A stretch of DNA of 64,000 bases from Candidatus Sulfotelmatobacter sp. (GCA_030038255.1 JASHPH010000124.1:1-64000); one strand, 5' to 3'; counted from the first letter of the stretch, positions 9,630-20,054 are shown. A program made the numbers and translations. The notes: generated from the sequence alone by a model not told the origin.

Positions 9630-11021
9630 ATGAAGCCATTCCTTGAATACTTCCGCTGTCCGGAAGAATGTGCCCCCTTTGTTGTCCCGCCGTCCATCCA
9701 GAAGGATGAGGGCTATTTCAAGTTTGGCTCGGATACCATCTGTTTCGGCCGTGCTTCCGAGGTGCTGTGCTCCAAGGATCCCCACCAGGACTTGGAAGAT
9801 GTGGCACCGAACATCCGCATCGGTGGTTCCCTTTGCAGACTACCTTTCGATCCTGCCAAAGTCGTGGACGATGTTCGGAACGAACGCTACGTGAATGGCT
9901 ACCACAAGAGCGTTACCACACCAGGCTTTCGCAGATCCGCGAGAAGGGTCTACAGCTACCTCCGTCCATTCGTGCCCCTTTCCGTGCGGCGCCATTTGCA
10001 GCGAGCACATGTACGTGGCTGGAAAGAGATTGGTTTCCCCGATTGGCCCGTGGACTGCACCGTGGACAAAATCTTCGAGAAGCTTCTGATGCTTTCGCTC
10101 CGGACACTGCAGTTCCAGGCCATTCCGTTCATCTGGTTCTGGCCGGAAGGCTATTCAAGCTGCGCGATCATGACCCACGACGTGGAAACCGCCGTAGGAC
10201 GCGATTTCTGCTCCCAATTGATGACCATAGACGATCTCCATGGCATCAAGAGCGCCTTCCAAATCGTTCCCGAGGAGCGCTATCAGGTTTCTGCAGCTTT
10301 CCTGGCGGAAATTCGGAACCGAGGATTCGAGATCAACGTCCACGATTTGAACCACGACGGCAACCTGTTTGACGACCGCGAGCAGTATCTCCGCCGCGTG
10401 GCCCGGATCAACGAATACGGCCGTCAGTTTGAGGCCTCAGGCTTTCGTTCCGGGGTTCTTTACCGCAAACCAGAATGGTACGAAGCCCTCGAATTCTCGT
10501 ACGACATGTCGATCCCCAATGTTGCCCATCTGGAGGCCCAGCGCGGGGGATGTTGCACGGTGATGCCGTTCTTCATCGGCAAGATCCTGGAGCTGCCGCT
10601 CACCACGACGCAGGACTATGCGCTGTTTCACTTGCTCGGCGATTATTCGCTCGAGCTCTGGATGCGCCAGATCCGCATGATCACTCAAAGGCATGGACTG
10701 GTGAGTTGTATTGCCCATCCCGACTATCTCATGGAAAAGCGCGCGCGTCGCTCCTATGAGAGTTTGCTCGACTTCATGGTTTATATCCGCTCAGCCGAAA
10801 ATCTATGGCTCACCCTGCCCAGCGAAGTCAATCGTTGGTGGAGGCAGCGGGCGGCTATGCAACTGGTTCGGCAGGGCGGCACCTGGCACATCGAAGGTCC
10901 GGGCAAGGAGAACGCACGCATCGCGTGGGCCACTCTGGACGGCGACCGCCTGGTGTACTCACTTGATAATCAACCATCGAATTCCGTGCCAACGAAGGCT
11001 CGCTCGGGCACTGCGGTTTAG
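9630..11021 (+). CDS. Polysaccharide deacetylase-like protein
   Basis: SSCAIMTHDVETAVGRDFCSQLMTIDDLHGIKSAFQIVPEERY...GFEINVHDLNHDGNLF. Confidence 0.7.
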   Translation: MKPFLEYFRCPEECAPFVVPPSIQKDEGYFKFGSDTICFGRASEVLCSKDPHQDLEDVAPNIRIGGSLCRLPFDPAKVVDDVRNERYVNGYHKSVTTPGFRRSARRVYSYLRPFVPLSVRRHLQRAHVRGWKEIGFPDWPVDCTVDKIFEKLLMLSLRTLQFQAIPFIWFWPEGYSSCAIMTHDVETAVGRDFCSQLMTIDDLHGIKSAFQIVPEERYQVSAAFLAEIRNRGFEINVHDLNHDGNLFDDREQYLRRVARINEYGRQFEASGFRSGVLYRKPEWYEALEFSYDMSIPNVAHLEAQRGGCCTVMPFFIGKILELPLTTTQDYALFHLLGDYSLELWMRQIRMITQRHGLVSCIAHPDYLMEKRARRSYESLLDFMVYIRSAENLWLTLPSEVNRWWRQRAAMQLVRQGGTWHIEGPGKENARIAWATLDGDRLVYSLDNQPSNSVPTKARSGTAV

Positions 11022-11094
11022 TGCGCTCGATCGAGATTCCGAGTGCTAGCGAAACTGCGGGCGTACACATTAGCCGGCGAAACGGGATCAAGAG

Positions 11095-12369
11095 ATGAAA
11101 ATCCTGCTTGTTGTGGGGGCCAGGCCTAATTTTATGAAGGCCGCGCCAATCCTCAACGCCATCAATCGACATAACCTGAGCGTCCTAGGTCTTTCTCCAG
11201 GGAATGGCGCTGACGCTGCTCACGACGTTATTCAGCCCTTGTTGGTGCACACCGGACAGCACTACAGCGAGCTGATGTCGGACGCGTTTTTCGACGACCT
11301 CAAACTCCCCAAGGCGGATGTTCACTTAGGAGTTGGTTCCGGCACGCATGCCTTGCAAACCGCGGAGATCATGAAGAAGTTTGAAGAGGTATTGCTGTGC
11401 GAACGGCCCGACGTGGTGGTCGTCGTCGGCGACGTGAATTCAACACTGGCTTGTGCATTAGTAACAGCCAAAATTTCCTTCGATGCATTGGGCAGGAGGC
11501 CCATCATCGCACACGTCGAAGCGGGGCTTCGTTCCTTCGACCGGAGCATGCCCGAAGAAATCAACCGCATCCTGACAGACCATGTTTGTGATTTGCTTTT
11601 TGTGACGGAGGAAAGCGGAGTCCAAAACCTGCGCCGCGAAGGGATCGTGGAGAGCAAGATCCACCTTGTTGGGAATACGATGATCGACTCTCTGCTTGCC
11701 TTCAAGGATAAGGCCGAGGCCTCTCCCATCCTAGGCAATCTGGGCCTTCGCAATCCGGCAGCAGGCCCCAATGCGGGTGCCGCAGTGGCGCCCTACGCTC
11801 TGCTTACCCTGCATCGCCCGGCCAATGTGGATAGTCCGTTGGCATTTGCGCGCATTCTTGAGGGCTTGCAAGAACTGGCTGCGCAGTTCGTCACCCTGTT
11901 TCCCGTACACCCACGCACGTACAAACGGATCCAAGAGATGGGATTACAGCGCTATTTCCAGTCACGACAATCTTCAAACGGAGCAGGGAGGGAGGCAGGC
12001 AGCGGCCTGAGGCGCGGCATCCGGTTGATTGATCCCCTGGGCTATCTGGATTTTCTTTGCCTTATGAAACATGCACGGCTGGTGGTGACCGATTCCGGCG
12101 GGATTCAGGAGGAAACAACCTGCCTAGGGATTCCCTGCGTCACGGTACGTGAGAATACGGAGCGCCCCGTCACCATCACGCACGGAACCAATCTCCTCGC
12201 GGGCGTGGACACAGAGGGCATCCGGAAAGCGATCCAGGAGCAGCTCAGCCCGAGGGCCGAAGCCGCTCCGCCCGTTGGATGGGATGGGGGTAGCGCTCCT
12301 CGAATTCTGGCCGTCATTTGTCACGAGTTGGAGAAACACAACATCTTCCTTGCAGGCGTCAGCCACTAG
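11095..12369 (+). CDS. Non-hydrolysing UDP-GlcNAc 2-epimerase (WecB/WbpI-like)
   Basis: KILLVVGARPNFMKAAPIL, LLVHTGQHYSELMSDAFFDDLKLPKADVHLGVGSGTHALQTAEIM, HVEAGLRSFDRSMPEEINRILTDH, VTDSGGIQEETTCLGIPCVTVRENTERPVTITHGTN. Confidence 0.96.
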   Translation: MKILLVVGARPNFMKAAPILNAINRHNLSVLGLSPGNGADAAHDVIQPLLVHTGQHYSELMSDAFFDDLKLPKADVHLGVGSGTHALQTAEIMKKFEEVLLCERPDVVVVVGDVNSTLACALVTAKISFDALGRRPIIAHVEAGLRSFDRSMPEEINRILTDHVCDLLFVTEESGVQNLRREGIVESKIHLVGNTMIDSLLAFKDKAEASPILGNLGLRNPAAGPNAGAAVAPYALLTLHRPANVDSPLAFARILEGLQELAAQFVTLFPVHPRTYKRIQEMGLQRYFQSRQSSNGAGREAGSGLRRGIRLIDPLGYLDFLCLMKHARLVVTDSGGIQEETTCLGIPCVTVRENTERPVTITHGTNLLAGVDTEGIRKAIQEQLSPRAEAAPPVGWDGGSAPRILAVICHELEKHNIFLAGVSH

Positions 12370-12453
12370 CCCCGGATTCATGGAGTGCTTTCGAGTTCGT
12401 CCCATCGGGGCGCCTTTGCTAAAGGCCATTTTTAACCGGGAGGATTGCTGAGC

Positions 12454-13059
12454 ATGAACTGTAGGATCGAGGCGAGATTTCTCGAGGACATTGTGGTCCT
12501 CGTCCCAGATATTTTCCGGGATACCCGCGGTTTTTTTATGGAAACATTTCGCGAGGATCAGTTCAAGGCCTTAGGGCTGCCTCATCTATTTGTGCAGGAC
12601 AATCATTCCCGCTCGATCCGGGGCGTTCTGCGCGGCCTCCATTTCCAGTGGGACCCACCGATGGGCAAGCTGATGCGCGTCTCGCTCGGCAGCGCTTTCT
12701 TGGTGGCTGTGGACATTCGTACGGGCTCTCCGACCTTCGGCAAGTGGGCTGGCGTGGTCGCTTCCGACGAGAATCGCCGCCAGGTCTGGGCGCCGGAAGG
12801 CTTTGCGCGCGGCTTCTGCGTGCTTTCCGACGCAGCGGAAATCCAGTACAAGTGCACGGGGATATACAACAGCAAGGGCGAGTCGGGCATCTTGTGGAAC
12901 GATCCCGCCATCGGAATCGAGTGGCCGCTCCATGACGTGCAGCTTTCCGAAAAGGATCGCAACGCTCAGACGCTTGCGCAGTGGCTGGCCTCACCACAAT
13001 CCGGCAATTTTCGCTACGAGAGGAATCCTGCACCAGCTGTTTTAGGAGGGTCACAATGA
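12454..13059 (+). CDS. rfbC: dTDP-4-dehydrorhamnose 3,5-epimerase (RfbC) family cupin
   Basis: FRDTRGFFMETFREDQFKALGL...FVQDNHSRSIRGVLRGLHFQ; ORF-track start at 12445 is an alternative. Confidence 0.9.
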   Translation: MNCRIEARFLEDIVVLVPDIFRDTRGFFMETFREDQFKALGLPHLFVQDNHSRSIRGVLRGLHFQWDPPMGKLMRVSLGSAFLVAVDIRTGSPTFGKWAGVVASDENRRQVWAPEGFARGFCVLSDAAEIQYKCTGIYNSKGESGILWNDPAIGIEWPLHDVQLSEKDRNAQTLAQWLASPQSGNFRYERNPAPAVLGGSQ

Positions 13060-14045
13060 AGGTATTAATCGCCGGCGGCGCTGGATACTTGGGCAGCGTC
13101 CTTATCCCCAAATTATTGGACCGCGGTTACAAAGTGGACGTGGTGGATCTGTTCTGGTTCGGAAATCATCTTCCCCGCCAGGTCGGCGTCCTTCATCAGG
13201 ACATCTTTCAGTTAACACCGGAAGATCTCAATGCCTACGACCAAGTCGTCTTCCTCGCCGGTCTGTCGAACGATCCCATGGCGGAATATTCGCCCAGCAA
13301 AAATTTCATTTTCAACGCCGCCGCGCCGGCCTATCTGGCCTATGTTTCGAAGCTCGCCAAAGTAAAGCGCTACATTTATGCCTCTTCCTGTTCCGTCTAT
13401 GGATACACAGAAAACGAGTTGTACGACGAGACCCGCGTGGTCAGCTCTATGTTCCCGTACGGCATTTCGAAGCTGCAGGGCGAGCAAGCTGCCCTGCAGT
13501 TGGCGGACGAGAACTTCTCTGTCATCTCCCTGCGGAAGGGGACGATCTCAGGCTACAGCCCGCGGATGCGACTGGACCTGATTATCAACACCATGTTCAA
13601 GACCGCTATGCGAGACGCGACGGTAACCGTGAACAATCCTTCAATCTGGCGGCCTATCCTCAGCATCGAAGACGCCTCTACGGCCTATATCCGGGCCATT
13701 GAAGCAAACTTCAAGATTTCCGGCATCTTCAACATCGCTTCCGGCAATTATACGGTCGGCGAGATCGGTGATTTGGTGAAGTCCGCGATTGAAGAGCGCC
13801 TGGGGAAGCGCATCAACCTCAACATCAAGCACATTCAAGACTTCCGTAATTACAAGGTCAGCATCGAGAAGGCAAAGAATGTTCTGAGCTTCCATCCGAC
13901 AGGGGACGCGAAGTCAATTGTCTTGAGCCTGATCGACAACATGGCGAAATTCCAGGATTGGGACAACCCGGCCTATTCCAATATCCAGGCGTTTAAGTCT
14001 CTGGAGAGCGGGATCGAAGTGTACCCCATGGGGCAGACGAAGTGA
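13056..14045 (+). CDS. NAD-dependent epimerase/dehydratase (SDR)
   Basis: MKVLIAGGAGYLGSVLIPKLLDRGYKVDVVDLFWFG..., YIYASSCSVYG, YGISKLQGEQAAL; ATGA overlap with the upstream gene sets the start at 13056. Confidence 0.9.
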   Translation: MKVLIAGGAGYLGSVLIPKLLDRGYKVDVVDLFWFGNHLPRQVGVLHQDIFQLTPEDLNAYDQVVFLAGLSNDPMAEYSPSKNFIFNAAAPAYLAYVSKLAKVKRYIYASSCSVYGYTENELYDETRVVSSMFPYGISKLQGEQAALQLADENFSVISLRKGTISGYSPRMRLDLIINTMFKTAMRDATVTVNNPSIWRPILSIEDASTAYIRAIEANFKISGIFNIASGNYTVGEIGDLVKSAIEERLGKRINLNIKHIQDFRNYKVSIEKAKNVLSFHPTGDAKSIVLSLIDNMAKFQDWDNPAYSNIQAFKSLESGIEVYPMGQTK

Positions 14046-14929
14046 AAATTGCCGTCATCGGCGCGAACGGACAGCTCGGCAGCGACGTTGCTGTGGCATT
14101 TGAGAAGAACGGCGACCCCGTCTTCCGACTCACACACGCGGATATCGAGCTCGCCAGTCCTGATTCGGTTTCGAAATGTCTGGGCGAACTCCGGCCAGAT
14201 CTTGTGATAAACACCGCGGCGATGCACAACGTCGAAAAATGCGAGCAGGAACCTGAAAAAGCCTTCGCGGTAAACGCCATCGGTAGCAGAAACCTGGCAT
14301 CAAGTGCCCGCGAGCTCGGCGCTGTCCTTATGCACGTGAGCACCGATTATGTTTTCGACGGCAGCAAGGGAAGCCCCTACGAGGAGGGAGACACACCTCG
14401 GCCATTGAGTGTTTATGGAAACACGAAGCTTTCAGGAGAATTTTTCGTGCGTGCAGGGGCGCCGAAACATTTTGTCCTACGCTCTTCGGCAATTTATGGA
14501 ACGAGCCCGTGCCGCGCAAAAGGCGGCTTGAATTTCGTGGAACTGATGTTAAAGCTAGCGAAAGAGCGCGGTGAAGTGAGAGTAGTGGCCAACGAATTTG
14601 TGACACCGACAGCTACCGAAGAAATTGCTCGGCAGATGGTTGCGCTGAGTCGCTCCGATGCCTACGGGCTGTATCATGCCACAGCGGAAGGAAGTTGCTC
14701 CTGGTACGAATTTGCGCGACAGATTTTCGAGCTGACGCAGACCAAAGTGACGCTAAAGGCTGCCGGCCCAAATGATTTTCCGGTGAAGGTAGCGCGGCCG
14801 CTCTACTCCGTGCTGGAAAACCGTGCGTTAAAAAACCGTGGACTTAATACATTCATGCCCTGGAACGCGGCTCTCCAGAAGTACTTGGAACGACGCGCGG
14901 AACGAATCAAAGTTGAGTGCAGCGTGTGA
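14042..14929 (+). CDS. rfbD: dTDP-4-dehydrorhamnose reductase (RfbD)-family SDR
   Basis: GTG start; KIAVIGANGQLGSDVAVAF, VINTAAMHNVEKCEQEPEKAFAVNA, VSTDYVFDGSKGSPYEEGDTPRPLSVYGNTKLSGE. Confidence 0.9.
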   Translation: MKIAVIGANGQLGSDVAVAFEKNGDPVFRLTHADIELASPDSVSKCLGELRPDLVINTAAMHNVEKCEQEPEKAFAVNAIGSRNLASSARELGAVLMHVSTDYVFDGSKGSPYEEGDTPRPLSVYGNTKLSGEFFVRAGAPKHFVLRSSAIYGTSPCRAKGGLNFVELMLKLAKERGEVRVVANEFVTPTATEEIARQMVALSRSDAYGLYHATAEGSCSWYEFARQIFELTQTKVTLKAAGPNDFPVKVARPLYSVLENRALKNRGLNTFMPWNAALQKYLERRAERIKVECSV

Positions 14930-14995
14930 ATATAACTGTTCATATTGGACCTCGGCTGCCCGACTGGTCGTGGGTTGGGTTGGAGCCAGACTGCC

Positions 14996-15871
14996 ATGGA
15001 AGACAAAATATCGAGATATGTCATTATTAGCCCGGTTCGCGACGAAGCAGAGTTCATCGCCGATCTTATGGAGAGTGTGGCAAGCCAGTCGGTGTTGCCG
15101 ATCGAGTGGGTGATCGTCAACGATGGATCCAAGGATAAAACCGGGGAAATTCTGGATCGTCTTGCGCAGAAGTACGATTGGATAAGTGTCTTACACCGGC
15201 CTGACCGTGGGTTCCGCAAGTCGGGCGGCGGAGTAATCCAGGCCTTCTACGACGGCTACGCAGCGCTCCGTGCCACTGACTGGGATTTCCTGGTCAAGCT
15301 GGACGGCGACCTTACGTTCCAGAGCGATTATTTTGAGAAATGCTTCGAGCATTTCGCCAGCGACTCTTTGCTGGGAGTCGGGGGTGGCGAGATCTATCAC
15401 ATGATCGACGGAAAAATGGTACTGGAGCCAAATCCGCGATTTCACGTACGGGGTGCCACGAAGATTTACCGCAAAGCGTGCTGGGAAGCGATCGGGGGTC
15501 TGTGGATGGCTGCAGGCTGGGACACGATTGATGAAGTGAAGGCGAACATGATGGGCTGGAAGACCTACAGTTTTCAGGAACTTCACCTGCATCATCATCG
15601 CTTTACCGGGAGTGCGGAAGGCTTGGTGCAGGATTCTGTGAAACACGGGGTGGTTTGTTACGTGTCGGGTTATCATCCGTTGTTCGTTCTGGCGAGCTGC
15701 TTCTACAGAGTCGTTCACAGACCCTACCTGATCGGTTCTGCCGCTACTTTGTGGGGATTCCTTCGCGCTTACTGGACCCACCAGCCGAGAGTGGAGGACG
15801 AAGCGTTCCGGCGCTACATCCGGACGCAACAGCTGCGGCGTCTCGCGGGAATGGAGACGATCTGGAGGTAG
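14996..15871 (+). CDS. GT2-family glycosyltransferase
   Basis: VIISPVRDEAEFIADLMESVASQSVLPIEWVIVNDGSKDKTGEI...DFLVKLDGDL; internal ATG chosen over the upstream start. Confidence 0.85.
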   Translation: MEDKISRYVIISPVRDEAEFIADLMESVASQSVLPIEWVIVNDGSKDKTGEILDRLAQKYDWISVLHRPDRGFRKSGGGVIQAFYDGYAALRATDWDFLVKLDGDLTFQSDYFEKCFEHFASDSLLGVGGGEIYHMIDGKMVLEPNPRFHVRGATKIYRKACWEAIGGLWMAAGWDTIDEVKANMMGWKTYSFQELHLHHHRFTGSAEGLVQDSVKHGVVCYVSGYHPLFVLASCFYRVVHRPYLIGSAATLWGFLRAYWTHQPRVEDEAFRRYIRTQQLRRLAGMETIWR

Positions 15872-15903
15872 CATCGTTCGTTGCCTCTCCCGCCATCTCG
15901 CTT

Positions 15904-17799
15904 ATGTGCGGAATCTGCGGAAAACTGAACTTTGCCCGTGATGCGGCCGTCTCGCCCGAATTAGTGAAGGCGATGGCGGACACGATCCGACATCGCGGTC
16001 CGGATGATGACGGCTACCACGTCTCGGGCCAGGTGGGTCTCGGTTTCCGCCGGCTTTCCATCATCGATTTGTCGCGTGGACACCAGCCGCTATCAAACGA
16101 GGACGGAACAATCTGGATTGTTTTTAACGGCGAAATATATAACTATCAGGAGCTGCGCGCTTTCTTGTTAGGTCGCGGTCACTCGTTTACAACCCAGACC
16201 GATACGGAAGTAATCGTTCATCTCTACGAGGAGATGGGCGTTCAGTGCCTCGAGAAACTGCGGGGAATGTTCGCGTTCGCCATCTGGGATGAAAATGCGA
16301 GGAGTTTGTTCCTCGCCCGAGATCGCGTGGGAATCAAGCCGCTCTATTACAGCTTGACTGACTCGAGCCTCGTATTCGGTTCAGAGATCAAGGCCATTCT
16401 CACGGATCCCACAGTGAGCCGGGAGATTGACATAGAGATCGTCGACCGTTTCTTGACCTTCTTGTATCTGCCGGGCGAAGAAACACTGCTCAAGAGCATC
16501 CGCAAACTAGCGCCGGGCACGTATTTGCAGGTTAAGAACGGGCACGCTGAAGTTCGGAGGTACTGGGATTTGCGGTTTTCCAAGCCGGCGAACAGGCCGG
16601 ACCTTCAGAAAACTGAAGAGGCACTACTCGACCTGCTCGCTGAGACGGTCAAACTGCACATGATCGCCGACGTGCCTGTAGGTGTGCTGCTGAGCGGAGG
16701 AGTGGATTCGACTGGGGTGCTCAGCTTCGCTGCAGGTCTCACGGACAAGCCTACTAGCAGCTACACTGTGGGTTTTTCAGATCCGGGAGTGGCCGACGAA
16801 CGGCCCTTCGCGAGCCTGGCCGCCTCCAGGTTTGGCTCTCAGCACCACGAAATGACCATCAGCGCTGCCGAATTTGCGAGCTTTTTGCCCCGCTATGTCT
16901 GGCACATGGAGGAGCCGGTTTGTGAGCCGCCGGCCATCGCAATGTACTTCGTCTCTAGGCTGGCGCGCCAATTTGTCACCGTGCTGCTCTCCGGCGAGGG
17001 TGGTGATGAAGCGTTCGCTGGATACAACAACTATAGAAATATCGTATGGCTTGAGAGGCTGAAGAGCATTGTCTCGCCTTTTCAGGGCCTAGCCTCCGAC
17101 TTTCTCGGCGCGGTAGGCTCACATCTGCCGCGAATTGCGAAATACGCGCCCATGATGCGCTCCCAATTTCCCGAGTACTATTACAGCCGCACTTCAACGC
17201 CTCTTGGGTATCCGGGTAACGGCTTGGGTTCACTCTACCGTGCGGAGTTCCAAGCCGCGCTGAACCGCGAACGGGCGATTGAACCTGTGCGTAAGCTGTT
17301 CGCCAATGTGGTTGGCGAGAATACGCTCGACCAGATGCTCTACATCGACACCAAGACCTGGCTTCCGGACGATTTGTTGATAAAGGCGGACAAGATGACC
17401 ATGGCAAACTCACTTGAGCTACGCGTGCCATTGCTCGATCACCGCGTCCTCGAGTTTGCCGCCGGGCTGCCCAGCGATTTCAAGCTACGCAGATTCACAA
17501 CGAAGTATCTTCTGAAAAGGACGTTGGAGAAGCGCGTTCCGCAGGAAATTCTCCGCCGCAAGAAAGTCGGCTTCCCCGTGCCCTATGAACGATGGCTCCG
17601 GGAAGACTGCCGGGATACGACGCGCGACTTGCTGTTGGACCGTAAGACTCTTGGACGCGGTTATTTTGAGAAGACGTCGATCGAGAGGCTGCTGGCGGCC
17701 AACCGCGAAAACGGATCCTACCCCAAGGTGGTGTTCTCCCTGCTGACGCTCGAGTTGTGGCACCGCGCCTTCCCAGATGGAGAAGCGCTGGTTAACTAA
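15904..17799 (+). CDS. asnB: Asparagine synthase (glutamine-hydrolysing)-type amidotransferase
   Basis: Cys2 start MCGICGKLNF; RHRGPDDDGYH; VPVGVLLSGGVDSTGVLSFA; LSGEGGDEAFAGYNNY. Confidence 0.93.
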   Translation: MCGICGKLNFARDAAVSPELVKAMADTIRHRGPDDDGYHVSGQVGLGFRRLSIIDLSRGHQPLSNEDGTIWIVFNGEIYNYQELRAFLLGRGHSFTTQTDTEVIVHLYEEMGVQCLEKLRGMFAFAIWDENARSLFLARDRVGIKPLYYSLTDSSLVFGSEIKAILTDPTVSREIDIEIVDRFLTFLYLPGEETLLKSIRKLAPGTYLQVKNGHAEVRRYWDLRFSKPANRPDLQKTEEALLDLLAETVKLHMIADVPVGVLLSGGVDSTGVLSFAAGLTDKPTSSYTVGFSDPGVADERPFASLAASRFGSQHHEMTISAAEFASFLPRYVWHMEEPVCEPPAIAMYFVSRLARQFVTVLLSGEGGDEAFAGYNNYRNIVWLERLKSIVSPFQGLASDFLGAVGSHLPRIAKYAPMMRSQFPEYYYSRTSTPLGYPGNGLGSLYRAEFQAALNRERAIEPVRKLFANVVGENTLDQMLYIDTKTWLPDDLLIKADKMTMANSLELRVPLLDHRVLEFAAGLPSDFKLRRFTTKYLLKRTLEKRVPQEILRRKKVGFPVPYERWLREDCRDTTRDLLLDRKTLGRGYFEKTSIERLLAANRENGSYPKVVFSLLTLELWHRAFPDGEALVN

Positions 17800-18894
17800 G
17801 TGTCTTCGAAAGGCGTGATTGCGTGGAATATACGACGGAGTGCCCTGCACTTTGCAGCGGAAACGCTCTGGCGGATGCCGAGCCGCTTTGGATTTGCACG
17901 ACTGCTGGGGCCCTCTTATCTTCTTCGATGCGTGGTTTTCCACAATGTCGTGTCCGAAGGATCGCCCTTCACGAAGGGGATGTGGGTGGACACGACACCG
18001 GAACAATTCGAGGCAAAACTCAGATTCCTTTCCCAGCATTACACGCCGGTTCGCCTCGCCGATGTGCTGTCGGCAGAGTCCGGTCATGCACTTCCTCCGC
18101 GCGCGATTCTAGTGACGTTCGATGACGCGTATGCCTCCGTCGCCGAGATTGCCGCTCCGCTGTGCGCCAAGTACCGCGTGCCGGCAGCGTTCTTCGGGAA
18201 CGCCGCGTTTCTCGACAACCGGCAACTGGCACCGGACAACTTTGTGTGCTACGTAGCAAACGAGATGGGAATGGCGCCCATAAATGCCGCGGCCCGCGTT
18301 GTCCGGGGAGAGAGGGAGCTGCCACTTCGCTCCATGGACGAGGTCTTTTCGGCCTTGTTTCCCATACTTTCGCTTGCCGAGAGAAAGTCATTCCTCGATG
18401 CCCTCGCTCGCGAAGCGCAGGTCGATCCAGCACGTCTGGCCGCCGAGGCGCGGTTGTACTTGACGCGCGAGCAGCTCGTGGGGCTGGCTGCGCACGGCTT
18501 CGAGATCGGGAATCATACGTACACGCACGTGCGCTGCCGGCGTTTGTCGGCCGAGGAAGTGACCCGGGAAGTCGACAGAAACAAGGCGGAGCTTGAGGCG
18601 CTGACGAGGCGACCTGTGCGCTCGTTCAGCATGCCGTATGGTTCGTCGGCGGACTTCACGCCGGAACTGGAACGGCACCTGCGCGCAGCCGCATATGAAG
18701 CCGTATTTTTCAGCGAGAGCGTGGCCAATGGGCGCCGCGCCGATCCTTTCCATCTCGATCGGGTCAGTACGCGAACGGCCGGGGACGACACCTTCTTTTT
18801 CGAAATGGAAGTGATGCCGCGGCTCCGCGCATTGCGCAATCGCTTGTTCCGCCCCGCGCACGCGGCTTCGGTGGACGCCAGATGCCCATCCTGA
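17800..18894 (+). CDS. Polysaccharide deacetylase (NodB-homology, CE4-like)
   Basis: GTG start; AILVTFDDAYASVAEIAAPL; GFEIGNHTYTHVRCRRLS (HxxxH). Confidence 0.88.
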   Translation: MSSKGVIAWNIRRSALHFAAETLWRMPSRFGFARLLGPSYLLRCVVFHNVVSEGSPFTKGMWVDTTPEQFEAKLRFLSQHYTPVRLADVLSAESGHALPPRAILVTFDDAYASVAEIAAPLCAKYRVPAAFFGNAAFLDNRQLAPDNFVCYVANEMGMAPINAAARVVRGERELPLRSMDEVFSALFPILSLAERKSFLDALAREAQVDPARLAAEARLYLTREQLVGLAAHGFEIGNHTYTHVRCRRLSAEEVTREVDRNKAELEALTRRPVRSFSMPYGSSADFTPELERHLRAAAYEAVFFSESVANGRRADPFHLDRVSTRTAGDDTFFFEMEVMPRLRALRNRLFRPAHAASVDARCPS

Positions 18895-20051
18895 TGGATT
18901 GTGATACGAACGCGACCGCAGGAAACGAGGCCACCGAGAATACCATGCACGCACCTATTTGGGAGGTGGAAGTTGACCGCGCGACACCCGAGCAGTGGGC
19001 GGAGATGCTCGAGCTGCTTGACGACGCGAACATCTACCAGACCGCCGCGTACGGCGGCGTGCGCTGGGGCGAGAAGAACCTGAGCCGGCTGGTGCTGAAG
19101 CGCGACGGCGAAGTGGCTGGCATCGCCCAACTGCGCATTGTGCGGCCCACGCCGCTGAGATTCGGGATGGCATATCTCCGCTGGGGTCCGCTGTGGGCGC
19201 GGCGCGGGCGTCCGTTGGACACGGAGGTGTGCGTGCGGATGGCGCGCGCGCTGGAAGAAGAATACGTGGGCAATCGACGCCTCTTCTTGCGCGTGTTGCC
19301 GAACGCGTTCGTCGGCACGCCTCGTGCGGCAGCGATGCGGGCAGCCTTCGGGCGGCTTGAGGCAGAGGCGGTCGTGGCGGAGAACACCTACCGGACGTTT
19401 GTCTTAGATCTGGCGCCAACGCTCGAAGAATTGCGGAAGGGTCTGCACAAAACATGGCGACGCCATCTCTCGCACTCGGAAAAGAACAGCCTAACGGTCG
19501 TCGCGGGAAGCGGGATGGAAGAATACCGGACGTTCTGCAAGATGTACCACGAGATGTGGAATCGGAAGACGTTTGAGACCACCGTGGACGTTGCGGAATT
19601 TGGACGGATCCAGGAAAGCTTGCCGGAGCCCCACCGCATGCGCATCCTGATCTGCGAGGACAAGAGCGTGGCCGTGGCGGGACTAGTGGTTTCGGTGCTG
19701 GGCGATTCTGCAATTTACCTCCTAGCTGCTACCAGTAACGATGGGCTGAACTCCGGCGGTGCCTACCTGACCCAATGGACCATGATCAAGTGGCTCAAGG
19801 AGAAAGGCATCCGGTGGTATGACCTTGGCGGCATCGACCCGGAGAGGAATCCGGGTGTTTATCAATTCAAGCGCGGATTTGCGGGCACTGACGTAACGCA
19901 GCTCTCGCCGATGGTAGCGTGCCGGAGCAAGCTTTCCTCCGCCGTTGTGAAAGCAGGGTTAGCGATCCAGCGCGCTGTGCGCGGGTCGCGCAGCTCGGCG
20001 GCGCGAACTGGCCACGCGGCCAAGCGGACAGAGACCAGCGAGCCGGCCTGA
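18882..20051 (+). CDS. FemAB-family GNAT-fold aminoacyl/acyltransferase
   Basis: NIYQTAAYGGVRWGEKNLSRLVLKRDGEVAGIAQLRI...WRRHLSHSEKNSL...GGAYLTQWTMIKWLKEKGIRWYDLGGIDPERNPGVYQFKRGFAG. Confidence 0.85.
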   Translation: MPILMDCDTNATAGNEATENTMHAPIWEVEVDRATPEQWAEMLELLDDANIYQTAAYGGVRWGEKNLSRLVLKRDGEVAGIAQLRIVRPTPLRFGMAYLRWGPLWARRGRPLDTEVCVRMARALEEEYVGNRRLFLRVLPNAFVGTPRAAAMRAAFGRLEAEAVVAENTYRTFVLDLAPTLEELRKGLHKTWRRHLSHSEKNSLTVVAGSGMEEYRTFCKMYHEMWNRKTFETTVDVAEFGRIQESLPEPHRMRILICEDKSVAVAGLVVSVLGDSAIYLLAATSNDGLNSGGAYLTQWTMIKWLKEKGIRWYDLGGIDPERNPGVYQFKRGFAGTDVTQLSPMVACRSKLSSAVVKAGLAIQRAVRGSRSSAARTGHAAKRTETSEPA

Positions 20052-20054
20052 GCG

